A stretch of DNA of 5,398 bases from Gammaproteobacteria bacterium (GCA_002748505.1 PDSN01000028.1:1-5398); one strand, 5' to 3'. Positions 1 to 5,367 are shown, counted from the first letter of the stretch. The notes: generated by a model from the letters alone, not told the origin. Translations and numbers: made by a program.

Positions 1-1029
1 ACGCTTATGGGGCTGGGTTGTTATCCCGGCACCGATAGACAGTTTTTGGGTATGTTGGGGATGCACGGTTTTTACGAGGCCAACATGGCCATGCACCATG
101 CGGACGTGATTCTCGCTGTTGGAGCGCGGTTTGATGATCGGGTGACCAATACCGTCAGTAAGTTCTGCCCCGGCGCAAAAATCATTCACATCGATGTGGA
201 CCCAACCTCTATCTCCAAAACCGTCGCTGCGGATATCCCCATCGTGGGTCTGGTGCAGCCGGTATTGAACGAGCTGCTCAATCAAGTGCGCCAGGCGCAG
301 AAGAAAAACGACGATGAGCCGGACACAGAGGCGCTGGCGCGCTGGTGGAAGCAGATCGATGCCTGGCGTGAAGCACACGGTTTGTGGCATGGGCGGCGCT
401 ACGGTGAAAGTGAAATGATTATGCCTCAGCAGGTGATTCAGGCCCTGTATGATGTGACCGAGGGCAACGCCTTCGTTACCTCGGATGTCGGTCAGCATCA
501 GATGTTTGCTGCACAGTATTACCGGTTTGACCAGCCGCGGCGCTGGATCAACTCTGGCGGCCTTGGCACCATGGGCTTTGGTTTGCCATCGGCGATGGGC
601 GTGAAACTGGCATTTCCCGATGCGGATGTGGCCTGTGTGACCGGTGAAGGCAGCATACAAATGAATATTCAGGAGCTTTCCACCTGCACGCAATACAACA
701 CGCCGGTGAAAGTTATTAACCTGCGCAACAATTATCTGGGTATGGTGAAGCAATGGCAGGATATGCAGTACGAGGGTCGTCATTCGTCCAGTACCTATGA
801 AGATTCTTTGCCCGACTTTGTGAAGCTCGTCGAGGCTTATGGTCACGTGGGTATGCAAATCAAAAAGCTGGAAGATTTAGAGCCCGCCATGCGCGAGGCT
901 TTTGCGATGAAAGATAAGCTCGTCTTTCTCGATGTTTTAATCGACCCCACTGAGCACGTGTATCCGATGCACATTGCGCCCAATGGGTCGATGAAAGACA
1001 TGTGGCTGAGCAAAAACGAGAGGACTTAA
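1..1029 (+). CDS. ilvI: Acetolactate (acetohydroxyacid) synthase large catalytic subunit, 5' end outside window
   Basis: Catalytic subunit of AHAS. It condenses two pyruvates to acetolactate, or pyruvate with 2-oxobutyrate to acetohydroxybutyrate, the first common step of valine/isoleucine synthesis in the cytoplasm. The reading frame is open from base 1, so the gene is cut by the window edge. The 342 visible codons match about residues 233-574 of the usual ~574-residue enzyme. Seen: the middle-domain motif GARFDDRVTN, then the C-terminal thiamine-diphosphate domain with GEGSIQMNIQELSTC (GEG at 643-651) and the paired Asn about 25 residues on (727-732), the ThDP/Mg2+ motif. It also has YLGMVKQWQDMQY, LPDFVKLVEAYGHVG and the family ending MWLSKNERT. 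GEG instead of GDG also occurs in Pseudomonas homologues. The catalytic Glu lies upstream of the window. The ATG at base 7 is an internal Met, not the start. The stop is 2 nt before ilvH, so the two are co-transcribed. The visible part looks intact. Confidence 0.97.
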   Translation, partial: TLMGLGCYPGTDRQFLGMLGMHGFYEANMAMHHADVILAVGARFDDRVTNTVSKFCPGAKIIHIDVDPTSISKTVAADIPIVGLVQPVLNELLNQVRQAQKKNDDEPDTEALARWWKQIDAWREAHGLWHGRRYGESEMIMPQQVIQALYDVTEGNAFVTSDVGQHQMFAAQYYRFDQPRRWINSGGLGTMGFGLPSAMGVKLAFPDADVACVTGEGSIQMNIQELSTCTQYNTPVKVINLRNNYLGMVKQWQDMQYEGRHSSSTYEDSLPDFVKLVEAYGHVGMQIKKLEDLEPAMREAFAMKDKLVFLDVLIDPTEHVYPMHIAPNGSMKDMWLSKNERT

Positions 1030-1031
1030 TC

Positions 1032-1547
1032 ATGCGCAGAATTATTTCGATTTTAATGGAGAATGAACCCGGTGCACTGTCGCGCGTGGTCGGCCTGTTT
1101 TCGCAGCGTGGTTACAATATCGACACCCTGAACGTAGCCGCCACCGACGATGCGACCTTATCGCGGTTAACCTTGACGACCTACGGCAATGACAGGCAAA
1201 TGGAGCAAATCACCAAGCAGCTTAATAAATTGGTAGATGTGGTTAAGCTGGTAGATTTGACCGAGGGCGCTCATATCGAACGCGATTTATTACTCATAAA
1301 AGTGCGCGCCACCGGTGCGATGCGTGAAGAAATAAAACGCACCACCGATATTTTTCGCGGTCAAATTGTCGATGTGGGGCCCGATGTGTATGTTATTCAG
1401 CTCACCGGCACCAGCGATGTAAGCATAAAAAAACCCACGCTAGCCCGGATGTTTCACCGGTACGGCGACCGCGCCGCTATTAATTATATAACATCAACAA
1501 GTTATGTAGTGAATAGCAACAACAGCCAACGTACAAACTGTGCCTAA
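1032..1547 (+). CDS. ilvH: Acetolactate synthase small regulatory subunit, C-terminus replaced by unrelated sequence
   Basis: Regulatory partner of IlvI: it stimulates catalysis and mediates valine feedback inhibition. The start is ATG 1032 (MRRIISILMENEPGALSRVV), with GAGAGGA about 6-7 nt upstream inside the ilvI end. The earlier in-frame ATG at 1002 lies inside ilvI and adds residues foreign to the family. Residues 1-~75 are the ACT domain, with Asn11, Gly14 and Asn29 of the valine-site region present. Residues ~80-129 begin the C-terminal domain (HIERDLLLIKV, IFRGQIVDV, VIQLTGTSD). After Asp129 homology stops abruptly. The expected ~34 residues (KLDxF..., VxRSGxxGxxRGDK) are absent in all three frames, so this is not a simple frameshift. 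Instead residues 130-171 are a low-complexity tail (NSNNSQRTNCA end) encoded mostly by the inverted-repeat element beginning at 1427. Total length is 171 against about 163 normally, which hides the truncation. From published work on E. coli IlvH, the ACT half may still activate IlvI, but valine control is probably lost (inference). Confidence 0.9.
   Translation: MRRIISILMENEPGALSRVVGLFSQRGYNIDTLNVAATDDATLSRLTLTTYGNDRQMEQITKQLNKLVDVVKLVDLTEGAHIERDLLLIKVRATGAMREEIKRTTDIFRGQIVDVGPDVYVIQLTGTSDVSIKKPTLARMFHRYGDRAAINYITSTSYVVNSNNSQRTNCA
1427..1462 (+). repeat. Left arm of inverted repeat
   Basis: 36 bp arm beginning A7-CCCACGC-TAGCCCGGAT and ending CACCGGTA. Its reverse complement aligns to 1667-1703 with three substitutions (all C/T in that orientation) and one single-base gap. 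It lies inside the ilvH reading frame and codes for residues 132 to about 143 of that protein. Confidence 0.85.
1477..1516 (+). other. Hairpin inside the inverted-repeat element
   Basis: CTATTAATTATATAAC (1477-1492) and GTTATGTAGTGAATAG (1501-1516) pair around an 8-nt loop. In + strand RNA 15 of 16 positions can pair: 13 Watson-Crick pairs and two G-U, leaving one A-G mismatch. On the - strand the G-U positions become A-C mismatches, so if this is an RNA structure it favours the + strand, the strand of ilvH transcription. It is AU-rich, hence weak. It may be a structural part of the element or chance in AT-rich DNA. Confidence 0.4.
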
Positions 1548-1591
1548 ATGGTTTTTCGAAAAAAATGACTTCGAATCTTGCCCAAAATCAT

Positions 1592-3082
1592 TCAAACCGT
1601 AGCCACCACTACGCTTTTCATGATGTTTGAGCAACCTTCTTTGTCCTTTTGTCCGAAAATTCCATTTACTGGTGAAATATCCGGGCCAGGCGTGGGTTTT
1701 TTTGGATAAAAAGCCTTTACACAATACGCTTCATAGCGGTCATGTAGCCGCGCAGGGTTTTGCCGACTTTTTCTACCGGGTGTGAGCGGATTGCTTCGTT
1801 GACGGTCAAACAGATAGCAGCCGTATTCGGCGGTGTCTGAGATGACAATATTCATTTCATACAGCTTTTTGCGTGCGATGGTGTTGGCAATCAGCGGAGT
1901 TTCATGCAGCGACTCATAGTAGGCGGATTCATCGATAATACCTGCTGCTACCATGGTTTCAAACGCCAGTTCCACGCCCGCTTTAACCATAGCGACCATT
2001 AAAATACCGTGGTCGTAATATTCCTGCTCGCTAATTTCGGCATCGGTATTGGTGGATTTTTCAAAGGCCGTTTCTGCAGTGGCGGCGCGCCATGTCAGCA
2101 GGTTTTTATCGTCATTGGCCCAGTCTTCCATCATGGTCTTGGAAAAGTACCCGGTCATGATGTCGTCCTGATGCTTTTCATACAGCGGGCGCATAATATT
2201 TTTTAATTCTTCAGCAAGGTAAAACGCGCGGATTTTCGCCGGGTTTGACAGGCGATCCATCATATTGGTGATACCGCCATGTTTTAAGCCTTCGGTGATG
2301 GTTTCCCAGCCATATTGAATCAGTTTGGAGGCGTAGCCCGCGTCCATGCCCTTTTCTACCATTTTGTCAAAGCACAAAATAGAGCCGGTTTGCAGCATGC
2401 CGCACAAAATGGTCTGCTCGCCCATCAAGTCGGATTTTACTTCTGCAATAAAGGATGATTCTAAAACGCCCGCGCGATGACCGCCCGTGCCCGCGGCGTA
2501 AGCCTTCGCAAGTTCAAGACCGTCGCCATTTGGATCGTTTTCGGTGTGTACCGCAATCAGGGTAGGCACACCAAAACCGCGCTTGTATTCTTCGCGGACT
2601 TCTGTACCGGGGCATTTTGGCGCAACCATAATGACGGTGAGGTCGTCGCGAATTTGCATGCCCTCTTCAACGATGTTAAAGCCGTGGGAATAGGCTAAAC
2701 AGGCACCTTGTTTCATCAACGGCATAACCGCAGTTACCACGGCGCTGTGCTGTTTGTCGGGGGTGAGGTTCAGCACCATATCGGCCTGTGGAATCATTTC
2801 TTCGTAGGTGCCGACAGTGAAGCCGTTTTCCGTGGCGTTGATATAAGACTGGCGCTTTTCATTGATTGCGCTGTCGCGCAGGGTGTAGGAAACATCCAGA
2901 CCGCTGTCGCGCAGGTTCAGCCCCTGGTTCAAGCCCTGCGCGCCGCAGCCGACAATAACCAGTTTCTTACCGCGCAGCTTATCAACCCCGCCCTCGAATT
3001 CTGATTTATCCATAAAACGGCATTTGCCCAGCTGCTGTAATTGCAGGCGCAGGGGCAGGGTGTTGAAATAGTTCTGGCTCAT
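1592..3082 (-). CDS. ilvC: Ketol-acid reductoisomerase, class II (long form), with out-of-frame deletion near the C-terminus; possible pseudogene
   Basis: NADPH- and Mg2+-dependent second step of valine/isoleucine synthesis: acetolactate to dihydroxyisovalerate. Start is ATG 3082 (MSQNYFNTLPLR), preceded by AAGGAG; the family begins here, not at the in-frame ATG 3112. Seen, numbered from this start: nucleotide-binding GCGAQG at 45-50; NADPH-type Arg69, Arg77 and Ser79; His133 in YSHGFN; Lys156 in APKCPGTEVREEYKRG; Glu214, Asp218 and Glu222 metal ligands; Glu390 and Glu394 of the second C-terminal half; Ser415 in ISDTAEYG. All sit one residue beyond their E. coli counterparts. Homology is excellent to Phe425/Asp426, then stops. 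The frame continues about 70 unrelated residues to a TGA at 1592. The true ending lies one frame away at 1717-1803. About 36 residues of the knotted C-terminal domain are missing, so a frameshift alone would not restore the enzyme. Length (496) coincidentally matches the normal ~490. Probably inactive or unstable unless this is a sequence error. Confidence 0.88.
   Translation of the reverse strand: MSQNYFNTLPLRLQLQQLGKCRFMDKSEFEGGVDKLRGKKLVIVGCGAQGLNQGLNLRDSGLDVSYTLRDSAINEKRQSYINATENGFTVGTYEEMIPQADMVLNLTPDKQHSAVVTAVMPLMKQGACLAYSHGFNIVEEGMQIRDDLTVIMVAPKCPGTEVREEYKRGFGVPTLIAVHTENDPNGDGLELAKAYAAGTGGHRAGVLESSFIAEVKSDLMGEQTILCGMLQTGSILCFDKMVEKGMDAGYASKLIQYGWETITEGLKHGGITNMMDRLSNPAKIRAFYLAEELKNIMRPLYEKHQDDIMTGYFSKTMMEDWANDDKNLLTWRAATAETAFEKSTNTDAEISEQEYYDHGILMVAMVKAGVELAFETMVAAGIIDESAYYESLHETPLIANTIARKKLYEMNIVISDTAEYGCYLFDRQRSNPLTPGRKSRQNPARLHDRYEAYCVKAFYPKKPTPGPDISPVNGIFGQKDKEGCSNIMKSVVVATV
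1667..1703 (-). repeat. Right arm of inverted repeat
   Basis: 37 bp arm running TACTGGTGAAATATCCGGG to GCGTGGG-T7, the inverted partner of 1427-1462. It lies between the end of the authentic ilvC frame (1717) and the ilvH stop (1547). It is also read through by the frameshifted ilvC frame. An RNA made from either strand would end this arm with GCGUGGG followed by seven U, so the paired arms could also work as a long-range bidirectional terminator between the convergent ilvH and ilvC genes. Confidence 0.85.
1717..1803 (-). pseudogene. ilvC: Out-of-frame remnant of the ilvC C-terminus
   Basis: Reading 1803 down to 1717 on the - strand gives VNEAIRSHPVEKVGKTLRGY followed by MTAMKRIV and TAA (1719-1717). 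This closely matches the last residues of E. coli IlvC (VNEAIRSH...GYMTDMKRIAVAG). Four bases (1804-1807) separate the last in-frame Phe425 codon (1810-1808) from this Val codon, where a full-length gene would have about 36 codons. Hence a net loss of about 104 bp, not a multiple of three. If the lost segment were present the protein would be about 490 residues, the family length. Confidence 0.9.
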
Positions 3083-3226
3083 TGTGTTCTCCTTTGCTGA
3101 TGAAATATCCAAGCTAGTAACGGGCGTAACAATACGCGGTTTTTATAATTGCGTAAAACGCTATATTGGTAAAACTGTGTTGCGATATATGCAATAATAG
3201 GTCTCTCATCCCGTTAAAGGTAGCCT
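3083..3226. promoter_or_regulatory. Divergent ilvC/ilvY promoter-operator region
   Basis: 144 bp between two divergent start codons, the classical arrangement for a LysR regulator and its target. Next to ilvC is a strong ribosome site (AAGGAG, about 7 nt before ATG 3082). ilvY has AAAGG at 3216-3220, about 6 nt before ATG 3227. The middle (3139-3200) is AT-rich. A TATAAA -10 candidate for ilvC lies at 3147-3142 (- strand) with no good -35 hexamer, as expected of an activator-dependent promoter. TATATT at 3162-3167 could be a -10 for ilvY. Three short palindromes are present: GCGTA-N4-TACGC (3124-3137), GCGT-AAA-ACGC (3151-3161) and TTGC-N7-GCAA (3180-3194). In E. coli IlvY binds tandem operators in this interval and activates ilvC when acetolactate or acetohydroxybutyrate is bound. 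The exact promoter hexamers are guesses. Confidence 0.65.
3180..3194. promoter_or_regulatory. Candidate IlvY operator half (T-N11-A palindrome)
   Basis: TTGC-GATATAT-GCAA contains the T-N11-A dyad typical of LysR-type binding boxes, centred at 3187, about 40 bp upstream of ilvY and 105 bp upstream of ilvC. Only the outer four bases on each side are symmetrical. The assignment rests on position and the family rule; I did not compare it to a known IlvY matrix. Confidence 0.4.
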
Positions 3227-4126
3227 ATGGATATTCGCGCACTCAGGCTTTTTCTCATCGTCGCAGACACCCTGAGCTTTACTCGCGCCAGTGAGCAGGC
3301 CCATATCAGCGTGTCAGCGGTAAGCCGCAGCATCGGGCGTTTGGAGGCCGAGCTGGGGCATAGGCTGCTGGAGCGTGATCGACGCAGTGTGCGTTTAACC
3401 GCTGAGGGTTCTGTGTTTCGCAATTATGCCCGCGGTGCGGTAGCGGATTGGCGGCAATTGCAGACCGAGCTAGGCGGTGAGACGGCGTTGGCGGGGGAGG
3501 TCAGCCTGTATTGCTCGGTGACGGCGAGCTACAGTGTGCTGGCTCCTATCCTGGAGAGCTTTCGCCTTACGCATCCGGAAGTGGATATTATGTTGCACAC
3601 GGGTGATCAGGCCGATGGTGTCAGTCGAGTGCTGGAAGGACACGACGACTTGGCGGTGAGTGGTCGGCCTAAGGATCTGCCGTGGCGCCTGGATTTCCTG
3701 CCCTTGCTTGAATCGCCATTGGTGTTTGTGATGCCAACGGCTGACTGTCTGGTGCGCGATGCGGTGTTGCGGGTGGATGAGCTGGGTCATCCCGATGTGT
3801 CATTTATTGTGCCCGAACGTGGAGTTACTAAAGATTTATTGGATGACTGGTTTACAAAGCAGCGGGCAACACCCACCATTTATGCACAGGTAGCCGGCCA
3901 TGAGGCGATTGTCGCTATGGTGGCACTGGGTTTGGGCGTGGGTTTGGCGCCGCAGTTGGTGGTGGAGGCCAGTGGCCTGGCCGCGCAGGTGGAGATAGTG
4001 CCTGTGGCCGAGCCTCCACCGCCACTGAGTATCGGGCTTTGTGCGCAAAACAAGCGTTTGTCGCAGCCCCTGGTGCGTTCTTTATGGGATGTGGCGGCCA
4101 GCACATACCGTATTGCGTCCCGATAG
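3227..4126 (+). CDS. ilvY: LysR-type transcriptional activator of ilvC
   Basis: 299 residues, the family length (E. coli IlvY 297). The N-terminal winged helix-turn-helix spans about 1-60 (FTRASEQAHISVSAVSRSIG at ~18-37, then RLEAELGHRLLERD). A linker helix follows, then a periplasmic-binding-like effector domain from ~90. IlvY-type signatures rather than generic LysR: GEVSLYCSVTASYSVLAPIL (90-109), HPEVDIMLHTGD (116-127), GHEAIVAMVALGLGVGLAP (224-242) and GLCAQNKRLSQPLV (270-283). By family knowledge it senses the IlvC substrates acetolactate and acetohydroxybutyrate and activates ilvC from the shared intergenic operators while repressing itself. It is divergent from ilvC and only 33 bp upstream of pssA, with no obvious terminator, so read-through into pssA is likely. 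The frame is intact, which contrasts with the damaged ilvC it should control. Confidence 0.93.
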   Translation: MDIRALRLFLIVADTLSFTRASEQAHISVSAVSRSIGRLEAELGHRLLERDRRSVRLTAEGSVFRNYARGAVADWRQLQTELGGETALAGEVSLYCSVTASYSVLAPILESFRLTHPEVDIMLHTGDQADGVSRVLEGHDDLAVSGRPKDLPWRLDFLPLLESPLVFVMPTADCLVRDAVLRVDELGHPDVSFIVPERGVTKDLLDDWFTKQRATPTIYAQVAGHEAIVAMVALGLGVGLAPQLVVEASGLAAQVEIVPVAEPPPPLSIGLCAQNKRLSQPLVRSLWDVAASTYRIASR

Positions 4127-4159
4127 GGTAAGCTTGCGTTTTCTTTACAGGTTTTTCAG

Positions 4160-5008
4160 ATGTCAGAAGATTCCCCCAAATACAACATCGATAATGTGCG
4201 CGTCGATATTGCCCAAGGGCTCGATAAGCTGGTGGATGACCACGAAGAGGAGGTCTCGGAGAACGGGCAGACGGTGCGTAGAAAAGGCGTGTATTTGCTG
4301 CCGAACCTGTTTACTACCGGGGCATTGTTTGCCGGTTTTTACGCAATAATAGCTGCGCTGCGCGGCGACTTTGGCGCCGCGCCGCTGGCAATTTTTGCGG
4401 CGCTGGTGTTCGACGGCCTCGATGGCCGCGTAGCGCGTTTGACCAATACTTCCAGTAAGTTTGGCGCCGAATATGACAGTCTGTCTGATATGGTGTCTTT
4501 TGGTGTCGCACCGGCGCTGGTGGTGTTCAGTCTGGCACTGGGTGATTTGGGCAAGTTTGGTTGGAGTGCCGCCTTTGTGTACGTGGCCTGTGCCGCCCTG
4601 CGTCTGGCGCGTTTCAATGCGCAAATCGATACCGCCGATGGCAATTATTTTACCGGCCTGGCCAGTCCCGCTGCCGCCTGCATTGTCGCCAGCGCGGTAT
4701 GGATTTGCCACGACATGGGCTGGACGGGTGGAGATATACCCTCGGAAGTGGCGATGGCCATTGCCTTTGGTACCATGATCGTTGGCTTTTTGATGGTGGC
4801 GAATTGCCGTTACAGTAGTTTTAAGGGCTTGAACCTGCGCGGGCGGGTGCCTTTTGTGGTTATTTTCTTAATCGTTTTGTTGTTTGCGCTGGTCACGGTT
4901 GATCCGCCCCGGGTTTTGTTTGCTGCATTTGTGATATACGCTTCATCCGGCCCCGCCATCGCCGTGTTTCGTCGATTGCGCCGACCTAAAACCACGGCGG
5001 CGTCTTAA
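4160..5008 (+). CDS. pssA: CDP-diacylglycerol--serine O-phosphatidyltransferase (phosphatidylserine synthase, integral membrane type)
   Basis: Makes phosphatidylserine from CDP-diacylglycerol and serine at the inner membrane, the precursor of phosphatidylethanolamine. 282 residues. A charged cytoplasmic N-terminus (1-42, rich in Asp/Glu) is followed by RKGVYLLPNLFTTGALFAGF and several hydrophobic segments (about 46-67, 73-86, 112-128, 134-148, 167-183, 197-214, 230-247, 251-268). The CDP-alcohol phosphatidyltransferase motif is complete: Asp85, Asp88-Gly89, Ala92-Arg93, Gly102, Asp106 and Asp110 (DG-x2-AR-x8-G-x3-D-x3-D). It then has ALRLARFNAQ and a basic tail (RRLRRPK). It belongs to the Pseudomonas/Bacillus-like membrane type, not the soluble E. 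coli type. The start has a weak Shine-Dalgarno (CAGG, 4148-4151). It is 33 bp after ilvY on the same strand. In Pseudomonas pssA follows ilvC, so this gene keeps its ancestral place. The frame is intact. Confidence 0.95.
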   Translation: MSEDSPKYNIDNVRVDIAQGLDKLVDDHEEEVSENGQTVRRKGVYLLPNLFTTGALFAGFYAIIAALRGDFGAAPLAIFAALVFDGLDGRVARLTNTSSKFGAEYDSLSDMVSFGVAPALVVFSLALGDLGKFGWSAAFVYVACAALRLARFNAQIDTADGNYFTGLASPAAACIVASAVWICHDMGWTGGDIPSEVAMAIAFGTMIVGFLMVANCRYSSFKGLNLRGRVPFVVIFLIVLLFALVTVDPPRVLFAAFVIYASSGPAIAVFRRLRRPKTTAAS

Positions 5009-5019
5009 GTAGCGCTTAG

Positions 5020-5051
5020 CCCGCTTGTCCCGGCAGGTTGGCCGCTGCGGG
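5020..5051 (+). terminator. Weak hairpin downstream of pssA, possible terminator
   Basis: CCCGC (5020-5024) can pair with GCGGG (5047-5051), enclosing a second stem CGGC (5031-5034) / GCCG (5041-5044). It begins 12 nt after the pssA stop. A run of eight T comes only at 5077-5084, about 25 nt past the stem, so this is not a canonical intrinsic terminator. It may simply be a GC-rich fold. Confidence 0.25.
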
Positions 5052-5095
5052 TTGCGAGTGTCGATAAAAGTTTAGATTTTTTTTGCCAGCCCCCC

Positions 5096-5124
5096 TTGCG
5101 CTTGAGGCGGTGTCTGCGTATAGT
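5096..5124 (+). promoter_or_regulatory. Upstream rRNA operon promoter (P1)
   Basis: -35 TTGCGC (5096-5101), 17 bp spacer, -10 TATAGT (5119-5124), followed by the discriminator-like TCGCCTCCC. Transcription would start near 5131. A weak -35 with a good -10 and C-rich start region is common for stable-RNA promoters in gammaproteobacteria. The T8 tract at 5077-5084, just upstream, could act as an UP-like element. The link to rRNA comes from the leader sequence downstream. Confidence 0.6.
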
Positions 5125-5239
5125 TCGCCTCCCTTTGACGCGAGGGCTGTTTGTTGAGTCTCTACGGAGGCATTGAGAAACAGAAGGCTTTGCTGGTGGT
5201 TCTGGAGAAGCTGACCGAAAAAAAACCTGCGATTAAGTG

Positions 5240-5267
5240 TTGCAAAGTTTAAATCGGTCTGTATAAT
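5240..5267 (+). promoter_or_regulatory. Downstream rRNA operon promoter (P2)
   Basis: -35 TTGCAA (5240-5245), 16 bp spacer, perfect -10 TATAAT (5262-5267), then GCGCGTCCTC. The 16 bp spacing and the TATAAT-GCGC junction with a GC-rich discriminator are hallmarks of rRNA promoters subject to growth-rate and ppGpp control. Start expected near 5274. It lies about 140 bp downstream of the first promoter, giving a tandem arrangement. The interval between the two (5131-5239) holds no gene that I can see. Confidence 0.75.
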
Positions 5268-5324
5268 GCGCGTCCTCGGTTGGGGAGAGCCCCGATTGAT
5301 TACCTGCACTTCGAGCAAGTCAGG

Positions 5325-5336
5325 GTTGTTTAACAA
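5325..5336 (+). promoter_or_regulatory. boxA-like antitermination site
   Basis: GTTGTTTAACAA resembles the rRNA boxA consensus TGCTCTTTAACA, matching exactly over TTTAACA. In the family this RNA site binds NusB/NusE to protect rRNA transcription from Rho. Its place about 50 bases after the second promoter start is typical. Confidence 0.65.
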
Positions 5337-5367
5337 AGAATGAAGACAGATGTGTGGGTGCTTGTTG

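Larger units (their letters stand above)
1427..1703. mobile_element. MITE-like element with 36-37 bp terminal inverted repeats
   Basis: A 277 bp segment starts with A7-CCCACGC and ends with GCGTGGG-T7. Its outer arms are inverted copies matching at 33 of 37 aligned columns. Its interior is visibly richer in A/T than the flanking genes, and I see no transposase or recognisable protein. Homology of ilvH ends about 8 nt before its left edge, and the end of the real ilvC frame lies 13 nt beyond its right edge, so it marks the border between two gene blocks. Non-coding length, long TIRs and position fit a miniature inverted-repeat element moved in trans. I see no clear target-site duplication (CAT on the left, GGA on the right), and the ilvH 3' end does not resume on the far side. 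A clean insertion is therefore not shown; deletion or recombination at the element is more likely. Alternatives are a non-mobile intergenic repeat or a large bidirectional terminator. The family is unknown to me. Confidence 0.5.

Noticed and set aside
640..660. GEG in place of GDG in the ThDP motif of IlvI as a possible inactivating change
   Set aside because: The same acidic substitution occurs in Pseudomonas IlvI homologues, so it is ordinary for this group.
1002..1031. Earlier in-frame ATG for ilvH
   Set aside because: It lies within ilvI, lacks a good ribosome site and adds 10 residues not found in IlvH. ATG 1032 gives the conserved MRRIIS start.
1477..1516. Integron attC-like site (RYYYAAC ... 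GTTRRRY)
   Set aside because: The arms are superficially similar, but there is no cassette, integrase or proper L/R box spacing. The simple hairpin explains the symmetry.
1552..1563. 12-bp palindrome TTTTTCGAAAAA just after the ilvH stop
   Set aside because: It is AT-rich and too short, with no GC stem. It is not a convincing terminator or binding site on its own.
1494..1724. 76-codon reading frame on the - strand
   Set aside because: It covers the repeat arm and the ilvC/ilvH ends, has no recognisable composition or ribosome site, and is best explained as chance.
1717..1810. Programmed ribosomal frameshift in ilvC
   Set aside because: A frame change would restore only the last 28 codons. 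About 36 conserved residues would still be missing, and no slippery run is present at 1804-1810.
2009..3004. Three + strand reading frames opposite ilvC
   Set aside because: They are shadows of a strongly conserved gene on the other strand and show no protein family features.
3083..3112. Upstream in-frame ATG for ilvC (MDISSAKENT extension)
   Set aside because: The family starts at (M)xxNYFNTL, and the AAGGAG site is placed for ATG 3082. The extension lies in the leader.
4163..4711. 182-codon - strand frame opposite pssA
   Set aside because: It overlaps the conserved CDP-alcohol transferase motif region. Its composition is that of an antisense shadow.
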